Assembly: GCA_946481095.1 (NCBI GenBank)
Contig: CAMLML010000015.1
Span: 1 to 64,000, forward strand
DNA: 64,000 bases
Direction of reading: 5' to 3'
Source: an uncultured Cellvibrio sp.
GTDB taxonomy: Bacteria > Pseudomonadota > Gammaproteobacteria > Pseudomonadales > Cellvibrionaceae
Each line of letters begins with the position of its first letter. Position 1 is the first letter of the stretch. The notes beneath the pieces were generated by a model, which saw only the letters and a program-made list of their open reading frames with translations, searched no databases and was not told the origin of the DNA. Shown here piece by piece: positions 37,310 to 46,643 of the stretch. The position numbers and the translations under genes were made by a program.

Positions 37310-38455
37310 CTACTCACATACAAAAAATTTTCTGACAGCATCGGCGTCTTCATAAGTGTCGCGTTTGCCAAGTTCCATCAATTCTGAAATAAATTCATTC
37401 GAAAATAATAAATAACTGGCAGCAGTTGCTCCACCACCTTTTGCAGTAGCACCTATAGCGCGCAGAAAAAAACGTAAACTTTTTGGCAAATACCGAATAT
37501 TGCGGCCTGCAATCACATCCAATGGGCTGGATGGTGAAATCACCATATTATTCACTGCGCGCAAATGCAGATTGGCAGCAACACGGATTTCTTCAGGAAC
37601 CAGGCGAATTAATTCATTCATACGCTCAAGGTGTTCCAAATCACCTTCCAATGAATCGACAAATGCGCTATTCAGTAAATGCCCAACGATTTGTCCCATT
37701 GATGGTGAATGTTTGAAGGCCATCCTTCTATCGGCTTTTGCTGCCGATCTGTTTCCGCTCACACCTATTACAAACAATGCATCGGCGCCCAAATGTATTG
37801 CCGGGCTGATAGGCGCCAATTGACGTAAGGCACCATCACCAAAAAATTCACGGTCGATACGAACAGATGGAAAAATAGTTGGAATGGCAGAAGATGCCAA
37901 TAAATGTTCCAGACGCAATGACGTCGGAATACCACCACGACGATAACGATTCCAGGCAGGAATATCAGGATGCCCCTGATAAAAACTCACAGTGCGACCC
38001 GAGGTGTATCCCATTGCTGAAATTGCCACCGCAAATAAATTTCCCTGCTTGATATTCTGATCAATATTTTCGAAGCGAATTTTACTGCCCAATAATTCCC
38101 ACAAAGGAGCGTTATCCAGCAATGACAAAGGGCGTCTACGTCCGACCCCTTGGTTAAACAGTGAAAAACCCAAAAATAATATGCTTTTTAACAAATCAGA
38201 CCATTCATGGAAATAAACTTGTCCAATTGTCAATTCACTCCACATTTTTGCAAGTGCGTTTACGGATTGTTTGAAACTACCCGGATGTGCGGCAAGTGCA
38301 ACTGCATTAATTGCACCTGCAGAAGTACCACAAATAATCGGAAATGGATGCGAAATTGAATCCGGCAATATATCAGCCACTGCCTGTAATACACCGACCT
38401 GATAAGCAGCGCGCGCTCCACCCCCGGATAATATTAATGCTCGTTTTTCTGCCAT
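37310..38455 (-). CDS. Patatin-like phospholipase
   Basis: A 381-aa serine lipid acyl hydrolase. The oxyanion motif is SGGGARAAYQVG, the nucleophile is in GTSAG (about residue 45) and the dyad aspartate is in FFGDGALRQ. No signal peptide is seen, so it is probably cytoplasmic or membrane-associated. It is third in an operon behind an NfeD-like and a stomatin-like gene (gaps 10 and 4 bp), which points to a role in membrane lipid quality or remodelling (inference). Confidence 0.92.
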   Translation of the reverse strand: MAEKRALILSGGGARAAYQVGVLQAVADILPDSISHPFPIICGTSAGAINAVALAAHPGSFKQSVNALAKMWSELTIGQVYFHEWSDLLKSILFLGFSLFNQGVGRRRPLSLLDNAPLWELLGSKIRFENIDQNIKQGNLFAVAISAMGYTSGRTVSFYQGHPDIPAWNRYRRGGIPTSLRLEHLLASSAIPTIFPSVRIDREFFGDGALRQLAPISPAIHLGADALFVIGVSGNRSAAKADRRMAFKHSPSMGQIVGHLLNSAFVDSLEGDLEHLERMNELIRLVPEEIRVAANLHLRAVNNMVISPSSPLDVIAGRNIRYLPKSLRFFLRAIGATAKGGGATAASYLLFSNEFISELMELGKRDTYEDADAVRKFFVCE

Positions 38456-38459
38456 TGTT

Positions 38460-38921
38460 TTACTCGACTTGCGTACTCACTGGCTCTACCAAAAGTACCA
38501 TACCCTCAGCGCCCGTTATCTTCACTATAGTGCCAATCGGCAGATTGTGCGCAAAACTGACACTCCACAAAGCATCTTCAATTTGCACTTTTCCCTGACC
38601 ATTTTCTACCGCTTTAATCAATGCCACTTGACGCCCGATTAAATTTTGAATTCGATCATTCAACAAAGGCTGCTCTGTTTTCTCATTAAAATGTTTGAAT
38701 CGTTTCCAATAGATCAATGTGAACAATACCGAAAGCAAACCGAAAATTAAAAATTGCCAATACCAGACCAAATCAGGAATTAAAAAGGTTAGCAAGGCCA
38801 CTACAAATGCAGATACACCTATGCCAAGTAAAAAACCACTTGCGCCCAACAATTCTCCCAACAAAATAAAAATGCCAAAACATAACCAATGCCAAGGCTG
38901 CAAGTTTTGCAAGAATTCCAT
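38460..38921 (-). CDS. NfeD-family membrane protein
   Basis: A 153-aa inner-membrane protein with three to four helices in the first 85 residues. A C-terminal soluble OB-fold domain (about 92-150) contains LIGRQVALIKAVENGQGKVQIEDALWSV and a VEPVSTQVE tail. NfeD proteins usually pair with stomatin/SPFH proteins, as here. ATG 38921 is chosen because AGGAG lies 7 nt upstream. It belongs to the short NfeD1b type without a serine protease domain. Confidence 0.93.
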   Translation of the reverse strand: MEFLQNLQPWHWLCFGIFILLGELLGASGFLLGIGVSAFVVALLTFLIPDLVWYWQFLIFGLLSVLFTLIYWKRFKHFNEKTEQPLLNDRIQNLIGRQVALIKAVENGQGKVQIEDALWSVSFAHNLPIGTIVKITGAEGMVLLVEPVSTQVE

Positions 38922-38931
38922 AGGACGCTCC

Positions 38932-39855
38932 TCAGGATTTTTTATCAATAGCAGATTGAATCAATTCATTAATACCACCAATTGAACCTATCACACTGGA
39001 TGCATCGAGCGGCATCATAATGACCTTGGCATTTTCCGATGAGGCCAACTTACCCAAGGCTTCGACATATTTTTGTGCAACAAAATAATTAATGGCTTGT
39101 GGGTTACCGGCTGCAATAGCATCGCTGACAAATTGTGTTGCTTTACCTTCTGCCTGCGCTTCACGTTCGCGGGCTTCTGCTTCCAGGAATGCTGATTCCC
39201 GTAAACCTTCAGCTTTAAGAATTTGCGCGCGTTTTTCACCTTCAGCAACTTTAATCGCTGCTTCTCTTTCACCTTCTGCGCGCAAAATTTGTGCACGCTT
39301 TTCCCGCTCAGCTTTCATTTGGTTGGCCATGGCATCAACCAAATCACGCGGTGGCGTAATGTCTTTAATTTCAATACGCGTCACTTTTACACCCCAGGGT
39401 GATGTTGCTTCATCCACTTTCAATAATAAATTAGTGTTAATTGCATCACGTTTGGATAGCATCGAATCCAATTCCATTGAACCTACTACGGCACGAATAT
39501 TGGTCATCACCAAATTTTGCATAGCCTGTTGAAGATTATTGACTTGATAAGAAGCCTTGGCTGCATCAATAACCTGATAAAAACACACCGCATCTGCCGT
39601 CACCATCGCATTGTCAGCACTGATCACTTCCTGCGGATGAATATCAAGAACCTGTTCCATCACTATGACTTTACGCCCAATACTGTCCACAAAAGGAACA
39701 ATCACATTAAAACCCGGGTGTAATAAACGTGTGAATCGACCAAATCTTTCCACTGTCCAGTTTTGTCCCTGCGGAACATTTTTAACAATTTTCATCACCA
39801 TAAAAATCGCAAACACTGCAATCACTATTACAGTAGCGTCAAAAATCTCGAACAT
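38932..39855 (-). CDS. SPFH/stomatin-like membrane protein (QmcA family)
   Basis: A 307-aa protein with one N-terminal membrane helix (about residues 8-24). The SPFH/PHB domain ([29 protein letters not shown]) follows, then a charged coiled coil with repeated [12 protein letters not shown] / [12 protein letters not shown] blocks. The conserved tail [19 protein letters not shown] is present. Stomatins form large membrane rings and organise microdomains. It is the first gene of the stomatin-NfeD-patatin operon. Confidence 0.94.
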   Translation of the reverse strand: MFEIFDATVIVIAVFAIFMVMKIVKNVPQGQNWTVERFGRFTRLLHPGFNVIVPFVDSIGRKVIVMEQVLDIHPQEVISADNAMVTADAVCFYQVIDAAKASYQVNNLQQAMQNLVMTNIRAVVGSMELDSMLSKRDAINTNLLLKVDEATSPWGVKVTRIEIKDITPPRDLVDAMANQMKAEREKRAQILRAEGEREAAIKVAEGEKRAQILKAEGLRESAFLEAEAREREAQAEGKATQFVSDAIAAGNPQAINYFVAQKYVEALGKLASSENAKVIMMPLDASSVIGSIGGINELIQSAIDKKS

Positions 39856-40023
39856 AATGAACTCCCTGGTTGATGATAGAAAATGAAGAATGAGATATTG
39901 CTCTCAATTGCAAAGATGAATACTAGTTGGAATTCAGCCTTCCGGCAATTAATTCACAAAAACCTGCTGTTGTTATTGATCAGTCAAGCTAAAATGCCCG
40001 CAGTCTATTAACAGGTCTTTGAT

Positions 40024-40620
40024 ATGGCTGGCACAAAACCTCTGGTTGGAATTAATTTAACCAAATCCCTTGCAATGCTGCATGAGGTCACATCCCTTTT
40101 TGATCAACACCAAATTCCATACGCACTCGATGGCGGCACCGCTCTTGGTGTTATCCGTGAAAACAGATTACTCCCCTGGGATACTGATATGGATATTGCA
40201 GTTGATGAAGGGGCAGTTGAACCCATACTGAAATTATTAAAAAGTTTATCTTTCTTTAAATACCGCATTCGAACACGAAAATTATCTAACGATATAGGTC
40301 ACATTAAAAAAGATAAAATTCGATTAATTAAAGTTTGGACAAGAAAATATTTTTTATTCAAAGGCGATGAACTGCTCGATATCTTTGTGCGATTTAGCAA
40401 AGATGATCAAGTATTCTGGGTATTGGGTCACGACCACATTGCCGTTAATGCCATGCCGAAAAAATTTCACACCCAACTGAAAAAAATTCAGTTCGATCAG
40501 AAAGATTATTGGATACCGGAAGATGAGGATGAGTTTTTAACTTATCGTTATGGGAACTGGAGAGTGCCGGTAAAAGAATGGGATGCGTTTAAAAACGATG
40601 GTGCATTGGTTAAGAATTAA
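40024..40620 (+). CDS. LicD-family phosphotransferase-like protein
   Basis: A 198-aa protein of the LicD/fukutin nucleotidyltransferase-like family, whose best-known members move phosphocholine or other phosphoalcohol groups onto surface glycans. The conserved pattern YALDGGTALGVIRENRLLPWDTDMDIAVDE (about residues 34-63) includes the metal-binding DTDMD. Only one gene is present, without choline uptake or activation genes, so the transferred group is unknown. No signal peptide. A strong bidirectional terminator follows at once. Confidence 0.85.
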   Translation: MAGTKPLVGINLTKSLAMLHEVTSLFDQHQIPYALDGGTALGVIRENRLLPWDTDMDIAVDEGAVEPILKLLKSLSFFKYRIRTRKLSNDIGHIKKDKIRLIKVWTRKYFLFKGDELLDIFVRFSKDDQVFWVLGHDHIAVNAMPKKFHTQLKKIQFDQKDYWIPEDEDEFLTYRYGNWRVPVKEWDAFKNDGALVKN

Positions 40621-40652
40621 TAAAAACGCCACATAACTATGTGGCGTTTTTA
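40621..40652. terminator. Bidirectional terminator, licD-like gene and fadD
   Basis: A near-perfect palindrome of about 15-bp arms (TAAAAACGCCACATA and its complement) with A and T runs at the ends. It lies between convergent genes and overlaps the end of fadD. Confidence 0.93.
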
Positions 40653-42268
40653 TTCCCCAATTCCTGATCTCTTAATTCACGACGCAAAATTTTGCCAACA
40701 TTGGTTTTGGGTAAATCCGTTCTGAATTCAACTTGTTTTGGCACTTTGTAAGCAGTTAATACGCCTTTTGCATAACGTCTTACATCATCCGCTGTTAATT
40801 CAGAATTTTTTGAGACCACAAATGCTTTTACCATTTCACTGCCATCACCATCGGGCAATCCGATGACAGCAGCCTCGATAATATCAGGATGGCAGCAGAG
40901 AGCGTCTTCCACTTCATTTGGAAAAACTTTGAAGCCGCTGACATTAATCATGTCTTTTTTGCGATCTACAATTTTGATGTAGCCGTCCGCCTGGATAATG
41001 GCAATGTCACCTGAATAAAACCAGCCATCCGCATCAATCACTTCAGCCGTTGCTTCAGGTCGTTGCCAGTAACCTTTCATCACCTGCGGGCCACGAATGC
41101 ACAGCTCTCCCGCTTCACCGGCAGGCAACTCTTTACCATCGGCATCCACCACTTTGCATTCTGTTTCCGCCATGGTGATACCCACTGTCCCCTGCACGGG
41201 AGCATCAAAGGGATTGATAGTGACTACCGGTGAAGTTTCTGTCAGACCATAACCTTCCACCAATGGTGCGCCGGTTAATGCAGTCCATTTTTTATAGGTC
41301 TCGACAGTTAACGCCATGCCACCGGATGAAGTTAATCGCAGTGTGGAAAAATCAAGTTTCAAAAAATCTTCATTGCGCATTAACGCATTGAATAAAGTAT
41401 TCAAGCCTACAAATAAACTGAAAGGAACTGTTTGCAATGTTTTCACAAATGTCGGTATGTCACGCGGATTGGGAATCAGAATTGAATGATTGCCCAGAGT
41501 AATTGCCGACGTGCAATGCAAAGTAAAAGAATAAATGTGATACAAGGGAAGAGGGGCAATATAAGTTTCCTGATTTTTCCGGAATACGCTCTTCATATGC
41601 TCATTCACTTGCAACATATTTGCGACCAGATTTCGATGGCTGAGCATAGCGCCTTTGGCTATACCGGTTGTGCCGCCTGTGTATTGCAATACCGCAATAT
41701 CCTCAGGATCACGGGAAACAGGTGAAAAATCTTTTTCCGACAGAGTTAATGTCTCACGAAATTTGACGGAATTTTTAAATGCAAACTCCGGCACCAATTT
41801 TTTCACATATTTGACCACTGAATTAATCAGTATGCGCTTCAAGGGTGAATGCAAATCGGCCAGTTCAGTCACTATGACAGTCTTAACCTGGGTTTCTTCA
41901 ATGACTTCAGCAGCATTACGGGCAATGTTGGCTAAAACCACCAAAGCTTTAGCACCTGAATCATTTAACTGATGTTTAATTTCACTCGATGTGTACAAGG
42001 GATTGGTATTAACCACAATCAAACCGGCACGCAATGCCCCAAACACAGCAACTGGATACTGCAAGACATTGGGTAATTGAACAGCAATTCGATCACCGGG
42101 CTTCAAATCGGTTTGTTTTTGTAGATAAGCCGCAAATTTAGCCGTCAACTGATCCAACTCACCATAAGTCAAACTCTGCTCCATGCAGGTAAACGCTTTG
42201 CTGGTTGCATAAGTTGCGCAGGCGGTATTGAAGACTTCAATTAATGTTTTTTGGTAATCCAGACTCAT
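40637..42268 (-). CDS. fadD: Long-chain fatty acid-CoA ligase
   Basis: A 543-aa AMP-forming ligase that activates fatty acids to acyl-CoA for beta-oxidation or lipid synthesis, at the inner membrane. The AMP-binding motif is YTGGTTGIAKGAMLSH; later motifs are GYGLTETSP, GWFYSGDIA and the catalytic-lysine region PKTNVGKILRR. ATG 42268 is chosen since AAGGAG lies 9 nt upstream. It is about 70 bp downstream of a Nudix gene on the same strand. Confidence 0.94.
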   Translation of the reverse strand: MSLDYQKTLIEVFNTACATYATSKAFTCMEQSLTYGELDQLTAKFAAYLQKQTDLKPGDRIAVQLPNVLQYPVAVFGALRAGLIVVNTNPLYTSSEIKHQLNDSGAKALVVLANIARNAAEVIEETQVKTVIVTELADLHSPLKRILINSVVKYVKKLVPEFAFKNSVKFRETLTLSEKDFSPVSRDPEDIAVLQYTGGTTGIAKGAMLSHRNLVANMLQVNEHMKSVFRKNQETYIAPLPLYHIYSFTLHCTSAITLGNHSILIPNPRDIPTFVKTLQTVPFSLFVGLNTLFNALMRNEDFLKLDFSTLRLTSSGGMALTVETYKKWTALTGAPLVEGYGLTETSPVVTINPFDAPVQGTVGITMAETECKVVDADGKELPAGEAGELCIRGPQVMKGYWQRPEATAEVIDADGWFYSGDIAIIQADGYIKIVDRKKDMINVSGFKVFPNEVEDALCCHPDIIEAAVIGLPDGDGSEMVKAFVVSKNSELTADDVRRYAKGVLTAYKVPKQVEFRTDLPKTNVGKILRRELRDQELGNKNAT

Positions 42269-42335
42269 GCGGTCAGGCTCCTTGGTGTCAGTACTTATTA
42301 TGGAAAAGATAGCTGCTTCAGTCACAGAGCACAAA

Positions 42336-42884
42336 TCAAAACTTGAGATGCCTGAGTAACTGCTGAGTAATCATGGCGGTAAAACCCCATATCCGATGCT
42401 GATTATATTGATACACAGGCAAACAATAAGAAAGCCCGTTATGTTCAAAATGATCATCATCAATTTTCAATCCATTACGAAATTCGATAATCGGGATATT
42501 AAAAAGCAAATCAAGTTCTTCTAAAAATGGATCGACTGGATAATCCGCATTAAAACTGGCAACAAATGGAATGACATGGGTACCTGATCTTGTTGCTGCA
42601 GGCTGCAAACTGCCAATATATTCAATTTCCGTGGCGGGTAAGCCGATTTCTTCTTGCGTCTCACGTAAGGCTGTTGCCCACAAACTTTCGTCAAATTCCT
42701 CTTTTTTCCCACCGGGAAAACAAATTTCACCAGGATGTGTGCGCAAATGCAACGCCCGCCGACCATACAAAATTGAAGGACTTTCCGAACGGCTAATCAG
42801 AACCAACACCGCAGCAACTGCATCGGGATGATCCTTTTGGGAATCCAGTTGCAATTTTAATTGAGCAAATAATTCTTCACTCAT
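42336..42884 (-). CDS. Nudix hydrolase, probable CoA pyrophosphatase
   Basis: A 182-aa hydrolase with a Nudix box GGKKEEFDESLWATALRETQEEIGL (GX5EX7REUXEEXGU pattern) and the preceding LHLRTHPGEICFPGG typical of NudL/CoA-diphosphatase proteins. It should cleave CoA or acyl-CoA to phosphopantetheine and 3',5'-ADP. ATG 42884 shares its A with the stop TGA of the preceding gene, so translation is coupled. It lies upstream of fadD, which also handles CoA. Confidence 0.9.
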   Translation of the reverse strand: MSEELFAQLKLQLDSQKDHPDAVAAVLVLISRSESPSILYGRRALHLRTHPGEICFPGGKKEEFDESLWATALRETQEEIGLPATEIEYIGSLQPAATRSGTHVIPFVASFNADYPVDPFLEELDLLFNIPIIEFRNGLKIDDDHFEHNGLSYCLPVYQYNQHRIWGFTAMITQQLLRHLKF

Positions 42885-43195
42885 CAAACTATTTCCAATC
42901 GCCAAACATCAATCGCCGGTTCTTCATAAGGATGCGCAGCTCGTAAAGCGGTTATCGCCTGTTGAAGTTTGTCATCTTCACAAATTAATTCAACACGATA
43001 TTCAGCAATTTGTGTTAATTGGTTGGATTCGCCAACAAAAGGTTTTGAATTATCAAGCGGACGAAACTGACCTTGACCGAGAATATGCCAGCAGCATTGA
43101 TCGTAATTTTTATAACGACCGGCACCAGCGGAGAATAAAGCCGATTTGGTTATGTCGAGATGGGATTCGGGGACGTAGTAGATGATTTTGTGCAT
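42884..43195 (-). CDS. NIF3/YqfO C-terminal-like small protein
   Basis: A 103-aa cytoplasmic protein equivalent to the small alpha/beta insert domain of NIF3/YqfO proteins, with a CutA/PII-like fold. YYVPESHLDITKSALFSAGAGRYKNYDQCCW and ALRAAHPYEEPAIDVW are family signatures. Molecular function is unknown in the family. Its stop overlaps the start of the Nudix gene. An inverted palindromic repeat lies directly upstream. Confidence 0.88.
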   Translation of the reverse strand: MHKIIYYVPESHLDITKSALFSAGAGRYKNYDQCCWHILGQGQFRPLDNSKPFVGESNQLTQIAEYRVELICEDDKLQQAITALRAAHPYEEPAIDVWRLEIV

Positions 43196-43198
43196 TTG

Positions 43199-43306
43199 GC
43201 CCTCACCCTAGCCCTCTCCCAGAGGGAGAGGGAACTGAATTCACTTCGTAGTCAATTAATCAGGGAGTGATTCCCTCTCCCTCTGGGAGAGGGTTAGGGT
43301 GAGGGC
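43199..43306. repeat. Paired palindromic repeat, symmetric form
   Basis: Two 36-nt arms (43199-43234 and 43271-43306) are inverted copies with 35 of 36 positions pairing. Each contains the inner hairpin CCCTCTCCCAGAGGGAGAGGG-like core (arms CCCTCTCCC/GGGAGAGGG). It lies between serA and the NIF3-like gene. Confidence 0.85.
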
Positions 43307-43315
43307 AAGCTTTTA

Positions 43316-44491
43316 TCAAATCACCCTAACCGCAATCACATGCTCAACTTTTTTCAACGCTGCGATCACATCACCAGAAGGTGCTGCTTCTGTGTCGATA
43401 ATATTGTAAGCCACATCACCACGGCTTTTGTTGACCATATCGATCACGTTAACTTTGTGATCAGCAAGAACCGACAGCACATGACCCAATACACCTGACA
43501 CGTTGTCATTCGAAAAAGTAATGCGTGAACCTGTGTTGGGGTTGCGATCCATATAAACTGCAGGGAAGTTCACCGAGTTTTTAATATTGCCGTTTTCCAA
43601 ATAATCCATCAGTTGATCCGCGGCCATAATCGCGCAGTTTTCTTCCGCTTCTTCGGTGCTAGCACCTATGTGTGGCATAGCGTAAACATCAGGGCGATTT
43701 AATAAAATCGGCTCAGGGAAATCGCAAATATATTTTCCTAAATGACCCGCGTTCAAACTATCGACCACTGCGTGCGCATCCACAATCGCTTCTCGCGCAA
43801 AGTTCAACAGAGTCGAACCTTTTTTCATCACTTTTAAAGTGTCGGCGTTGATCAAATGTTTGGTCGCTGGAATTGCAGGCACGTGCAAAGTCACATAATC
43901 AGAGCGCGCCAGGAGCGATTGCAAGTTTTCCATACGGCCAACTTGATTGGGTAAACGCCATGCAGCTTCAACGGACAAAGCCGGGTCGAAACCAATCACA
44001 TTCATACCCAATGCAAGCGCTGCATCAGCAATCAAGGAACCAATCGCGCCCAAACCAACAATACCCAGAGTTTTACCTTGCAATTCAAAACCGGCGAAAT
44101 TGGATTTTTCTTTTTCCAATAATTTCGACATTTCGTCGGCATCGGTCATGTGCGTTAAACCTTGCACATATTGCATGCCCGGCAAAATTCCACGCGAACC
44201 TAACAACATGCCAGCCAACACCAATTCTTTTACTGCGTTGGCGTTTGCACCGGGCGAATTGAAAACCACTACACCTTTTTTGGTGTATTCCTCGACAGGA
44301 ACGTTATTGGTACCCGCACCAGCACGCGCTACTGCTTTTACTGATTCAGGCAAAGCTTCACCGTGCAATTTATGACTGCGAAGAATGTAGGCGTCAGGGC
44401 TACCGATATCGCTAGCGACTTCGTACTTTTCACGAGAGAAACGGCTCAAGCCTTTGATAGAAATAGTGTTGTAGGTTTTGATTTTGAACAT
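43316..44491 (-). CDS. serA: D-3-phosphoglycerate dehydrogenase
   Basis: First committed step of serine synthesis: oxidation of 3-phosphoglycerate with NAD. The 391-aa protein has GLGAIGSLIADAALALGMNVIG (NAD site), NFAREAIVDAHAV and a catalytic histidine in MPHIGASTEEAEENC. A short C-terminal ACT domain (about 320-391) is present. ATG 44491 follows AAAAGGAACA. Upstream in-frame codons come only from the palindromic repeat. It is downstream of serC on the same strand. Confidence 0.95.
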   Translation of the reverse strand: MFKIKTYNTISIKGLSRFSREKYEVASDIGSPDAYILRSHKLHGEALPESVKAVARAGAGTNNVPVEEYTKKGVVVFNSPGANANAVKELVLAGMLLGSRGILPGMQYVQGLTHMTDADEMSKLLEKEKSNFAGFELQGKTLGIVGLGAIGSLIADAALALGMNVIGFDPALSVEAAWRLPNQVGRMENLQSLLARSDYVTLHVPAIPATKHLINADTLKVMKKGSTLLNFAREAIVDAHAVVDSLNAGHLGKYICDFPEPILLNRPDVYAMPHIGASTEEAEENCAIMAADQLMDYLENGNIKNSVNFPAVYMDRNPNTGSRITFSNDNVSGVLGHVLSVLADHKVNVIDMVNKSRGDVAYNIIDTEAAPSGDVIAALKKVEHVIAVRVI

Positions 44492-44519
44492 GAGATGTTC
44501 CTTTTGATTTGGGATTTTT

Positions 44520-44675
44520 ACCCCTCTCCCCTGCCCCTCTCCCACAAGGGGAGAGGGGAATTGGTCCTGTTCAATATTTTTTTGTAATTAACGATTTATA
44601 AAATTACAAAAATATTTTTATCGAACTTCGATCTGCTCCCTCTCCCTTGATGGGAGAGGGCTGGGGAGAGGGTGT
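44520..44675. repeat. Two-part palindromic repeat (BIME-like), intact
   Basis: Left half (44521-44560) has loop ACAAGG; right half (44631-44674) has loop TTGATG; each is a GC-rich hairpin. They are separated by a 70-nt AT-rich spacer. The same two halves in the same relative order, inverted as a whole, occur at 53658-53797. It lies between serC and serA. Confidence 0.85.
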
Positions 44676-44686
44676 TTTGATTTTTA

Positions 44687-45805
44687 TTACTTAACTGCTT
44701 CCTGATAAGCCCAAGTCAACCAGGGCAACAGGTCTTGCAAATCTTTGGTACCAACAGTTGCACCACACCAAATTCTTAATCCGGGTGGTGCATCACGGTA
44801 AGCACCAATGTCATAAGCGACACCTTCTTTATCCAACAATTTGATCATAGCTTTGACTTGATCCGGTGTTGCTTTCAGAGTGAAGCAAACAGAAGTGTTG
44901 GATAAAGTTTCTGGTGTTTTCGCCAAAAAATCGATCCAATCATTCGCTGCCACAAAACCTTTCAACACATTCAAATTGGCGTTGGACATTTCGATGGTTT
45001 TTTTCACGCCGCCGATTGAACGCACCCAATCCAGCGCGTCGAGATAATCCGCAACCGCCAACATGGATGGCGTATTGATGGTGTCGCCTTTAAATAAACC
45101 TTCAGTCACTTTACCACCGCTGGTCATACGGAAAAGTTTTGGCATTGGCCATGAGGGTTTGTAAGTTTCCAAACGTTCGATAGCGCGTGGGCTGAGGATC
45201 AACATACCGTGTGCACCTTCACCGCCGAGCACTTTTTGCCAGCTGAAGGTAATCACGTCCAATTTTTCCCATGGCATTTCCATTGCAAATACAGCAGAGG
45301 TTGCATCACAAATGGTGAGGCCTTTGCGGTCAGCTGGAATCCAATCGCCGTTAGGAACTTTCACACCAGAGGTTGTACCGTTCCAGGTGAAGATTACGTC
45401 ATTGTCGAAATTCACTTTGGTGAGATCAGGCAAATAACCGTAATCCGCTTCGTGTGCATTCACGCTGAGTTTTAATTCTTTGGTGGCGTCACTCAACCAG
45501 CCTTTACCGAAAGATTCCCATTGCAGAATATCGACACCGCGTGCGCCCAACAAAGACCACATAGCCATTTCAACCGCGCCAGTATCAGAACCGGGAACCA
45601 CACCGCAGCGATAGCCTTCGGGTAAACCCAACAATTCAGCCGTATCCAGACATGCGCGCTCCAAAGCAGCTTTGCCGATAGTTGAACGATGTGAACGACC
45701 GAGAGTGGAAATATCCAATTGATCCAGTGAATATCCTGGACGTTTGCTGCAAGGGCCTGATGAAAAATTGGGGTTGTTAGGTTTAACGCTGGGTTTAACT
45801 GACAT
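44687..45805 (-). CDS. serC: Phosphoserine aminotransferase SerC, alternative type
   Basis: PLP enzyme that makes phosphoserine from 3-phosphohydroxypyruvate. The 372-aa protein begins [23 protein letters not shown] and has [17 protein letters not shown], where the lysine binds PLP. This pattern belongs to the alphaproteobacterial/archaeal SerC subfamily rather than the E. coli type. ATG 45805 follows GAGGATC; an ATG six codons earlier is less likely. It precedes serA, with a palindromic repeat between. Confidence 0.93.
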   Translation of the reverse strand: MSVKPSVKPNNPNFSSGPCSKRPGYSLDQLDISTLGRSHRSTIGKAALERACLDTAELLGLPEGYRCGVVPGSDTGAVEMAMWSLLGARGVDILQWESFGKGWLSDATKELKLSVNAHEADYGYLPDLTKVNFDNDVIFTWNGTTSGVKVPNGDWIPADRKGLTICDATSAVFAMEMPWEKLDVITFSWQKVLGGEGAHGMLILSPRAIERLETYKPSWPMPKLFRMTSGGKVTEGLFKGDTINTPSMLAVADYLDALDWVRSIGGVKKTIEMSNANLNVLKGFVAANDWIDFLAKTPETLSNTSVCFTLKATPDQVKAMIKLLDKEGVAYDIGAYRDAPPGLRIWCGATVGTKDLQDLLPWLTWAYQEAVK

Positions 45806-46052
45806 GGTGATCCTCGGAATCAAACAAGCGGTGGTCGAGAAGATGAAAATTTGGGGCGGCGATTATGCCAGCTCGGAGGCAAAACCTGTAGGGGCAACCC
45901 CTGTGGTTGTCGTTTATTTTACGCAGGGTTGTAGATCAAAGACCCCCTCCTAACCTCCCCGTTCAGAAACCAGTCCTTATGGTTTCCCCTTCGGGCAGCT
46001 TCGCTGTGCAAATTGCTCCTGCAATTTGTGCCAGGGGGAGGGACTAAAGTGG
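45806..46052. other. Intergenic region with degenerate palindromic DNA
   Basis: A 247-bp gap upstream of serC. It contains CCCCCTCCTAACCTCCCC (45943-45960) and, near 46034, GGGGGAGGGAC in the opposite sense. Between them lies a hairpin CAAATTGC/GCAATTTG (46009-46028). It looks like another family of mobile palindrome. The serC promoter must lie here, but no clear -35/-10 pair can be named. Confidence 0.5.
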
Positions 46053-46499
46053 TCATTTCCAGGTATCGGAAGTTAGGGTCTTCTCAGCACCAAAATTTTG
46101 AGAGTCCTCAGCAGTCGCGCCTTCTTTGCATTCACCCTTCATCCAGATGTGATAACGGGACAAGCTTTTATCGATTTCAAAAAAACCCTCGCGGCAATAA
46201 CCGGTTTTTTTGACCACATATTCCACATTCATCAACAGACTGCGATAGCTGCGGGAACCCAGGTCTATGCCGGTTTGACGAACATTGTCGCGGCCGGATT
46301 GGGCGATACGTATTTGACTGGGGATTTGATCTTCCGGCATGCGCAAACGGTAGACGAACATCTTGCTGGTATTAGGCAGGATTTGAATTTCCAGTGTTTC
46401 TTGCAGGCCCCTGTCGGTGTAACTGCGGCCATTGCTGCAACCGCCAATACCTGAAAGAACCAAAACCAATAAAACCGGATACTTAAGTGCGACATTCAT
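46053..46499 (-). CDS. Lipoprotein, unknown function
   Basis: A 148-aa predicted lipoprotein with lipobox SGIGGC (cysteine about residue 21). The mature part has beta-rich sequence such as TLEIQILPNTSKMFVYRLRMPED and three further cysteines. ATG 46499 is used in place of a TTG three codons upstream because it gives a compact signal peptide. It is divergent from the FlgT-like gene with a 144-bp shared promoter region. No family recognised. Confidence 0.72.
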   Translation of the reverse strand: MNVALKYPVLLVLVLSGIGGCSNGRSYTDRGLQETLEIQILPNTSKMFVYRLRMPEDQIPSQIRIAQSGRDNVRQTGIDLGSRSYRSLLMNVEYVVKKTGYCREGFFEIDKSLSRYHIWMKGECKEGATAEDSQNFGAEKTLTSDTWK

Positions 46500-46643
46500 G
46501 CCGTGCAACCTTTTTATTTATGCTGATTAACTAAAGAAATACGCCTCAATGCCGATCAATTGGAATAGACGATTCACAACCAAACGCTCTACTGACAGAC
46601 GTTTTACCTTTTTCGTTCCATCACTTCAGCCCGGGAGCCTATC

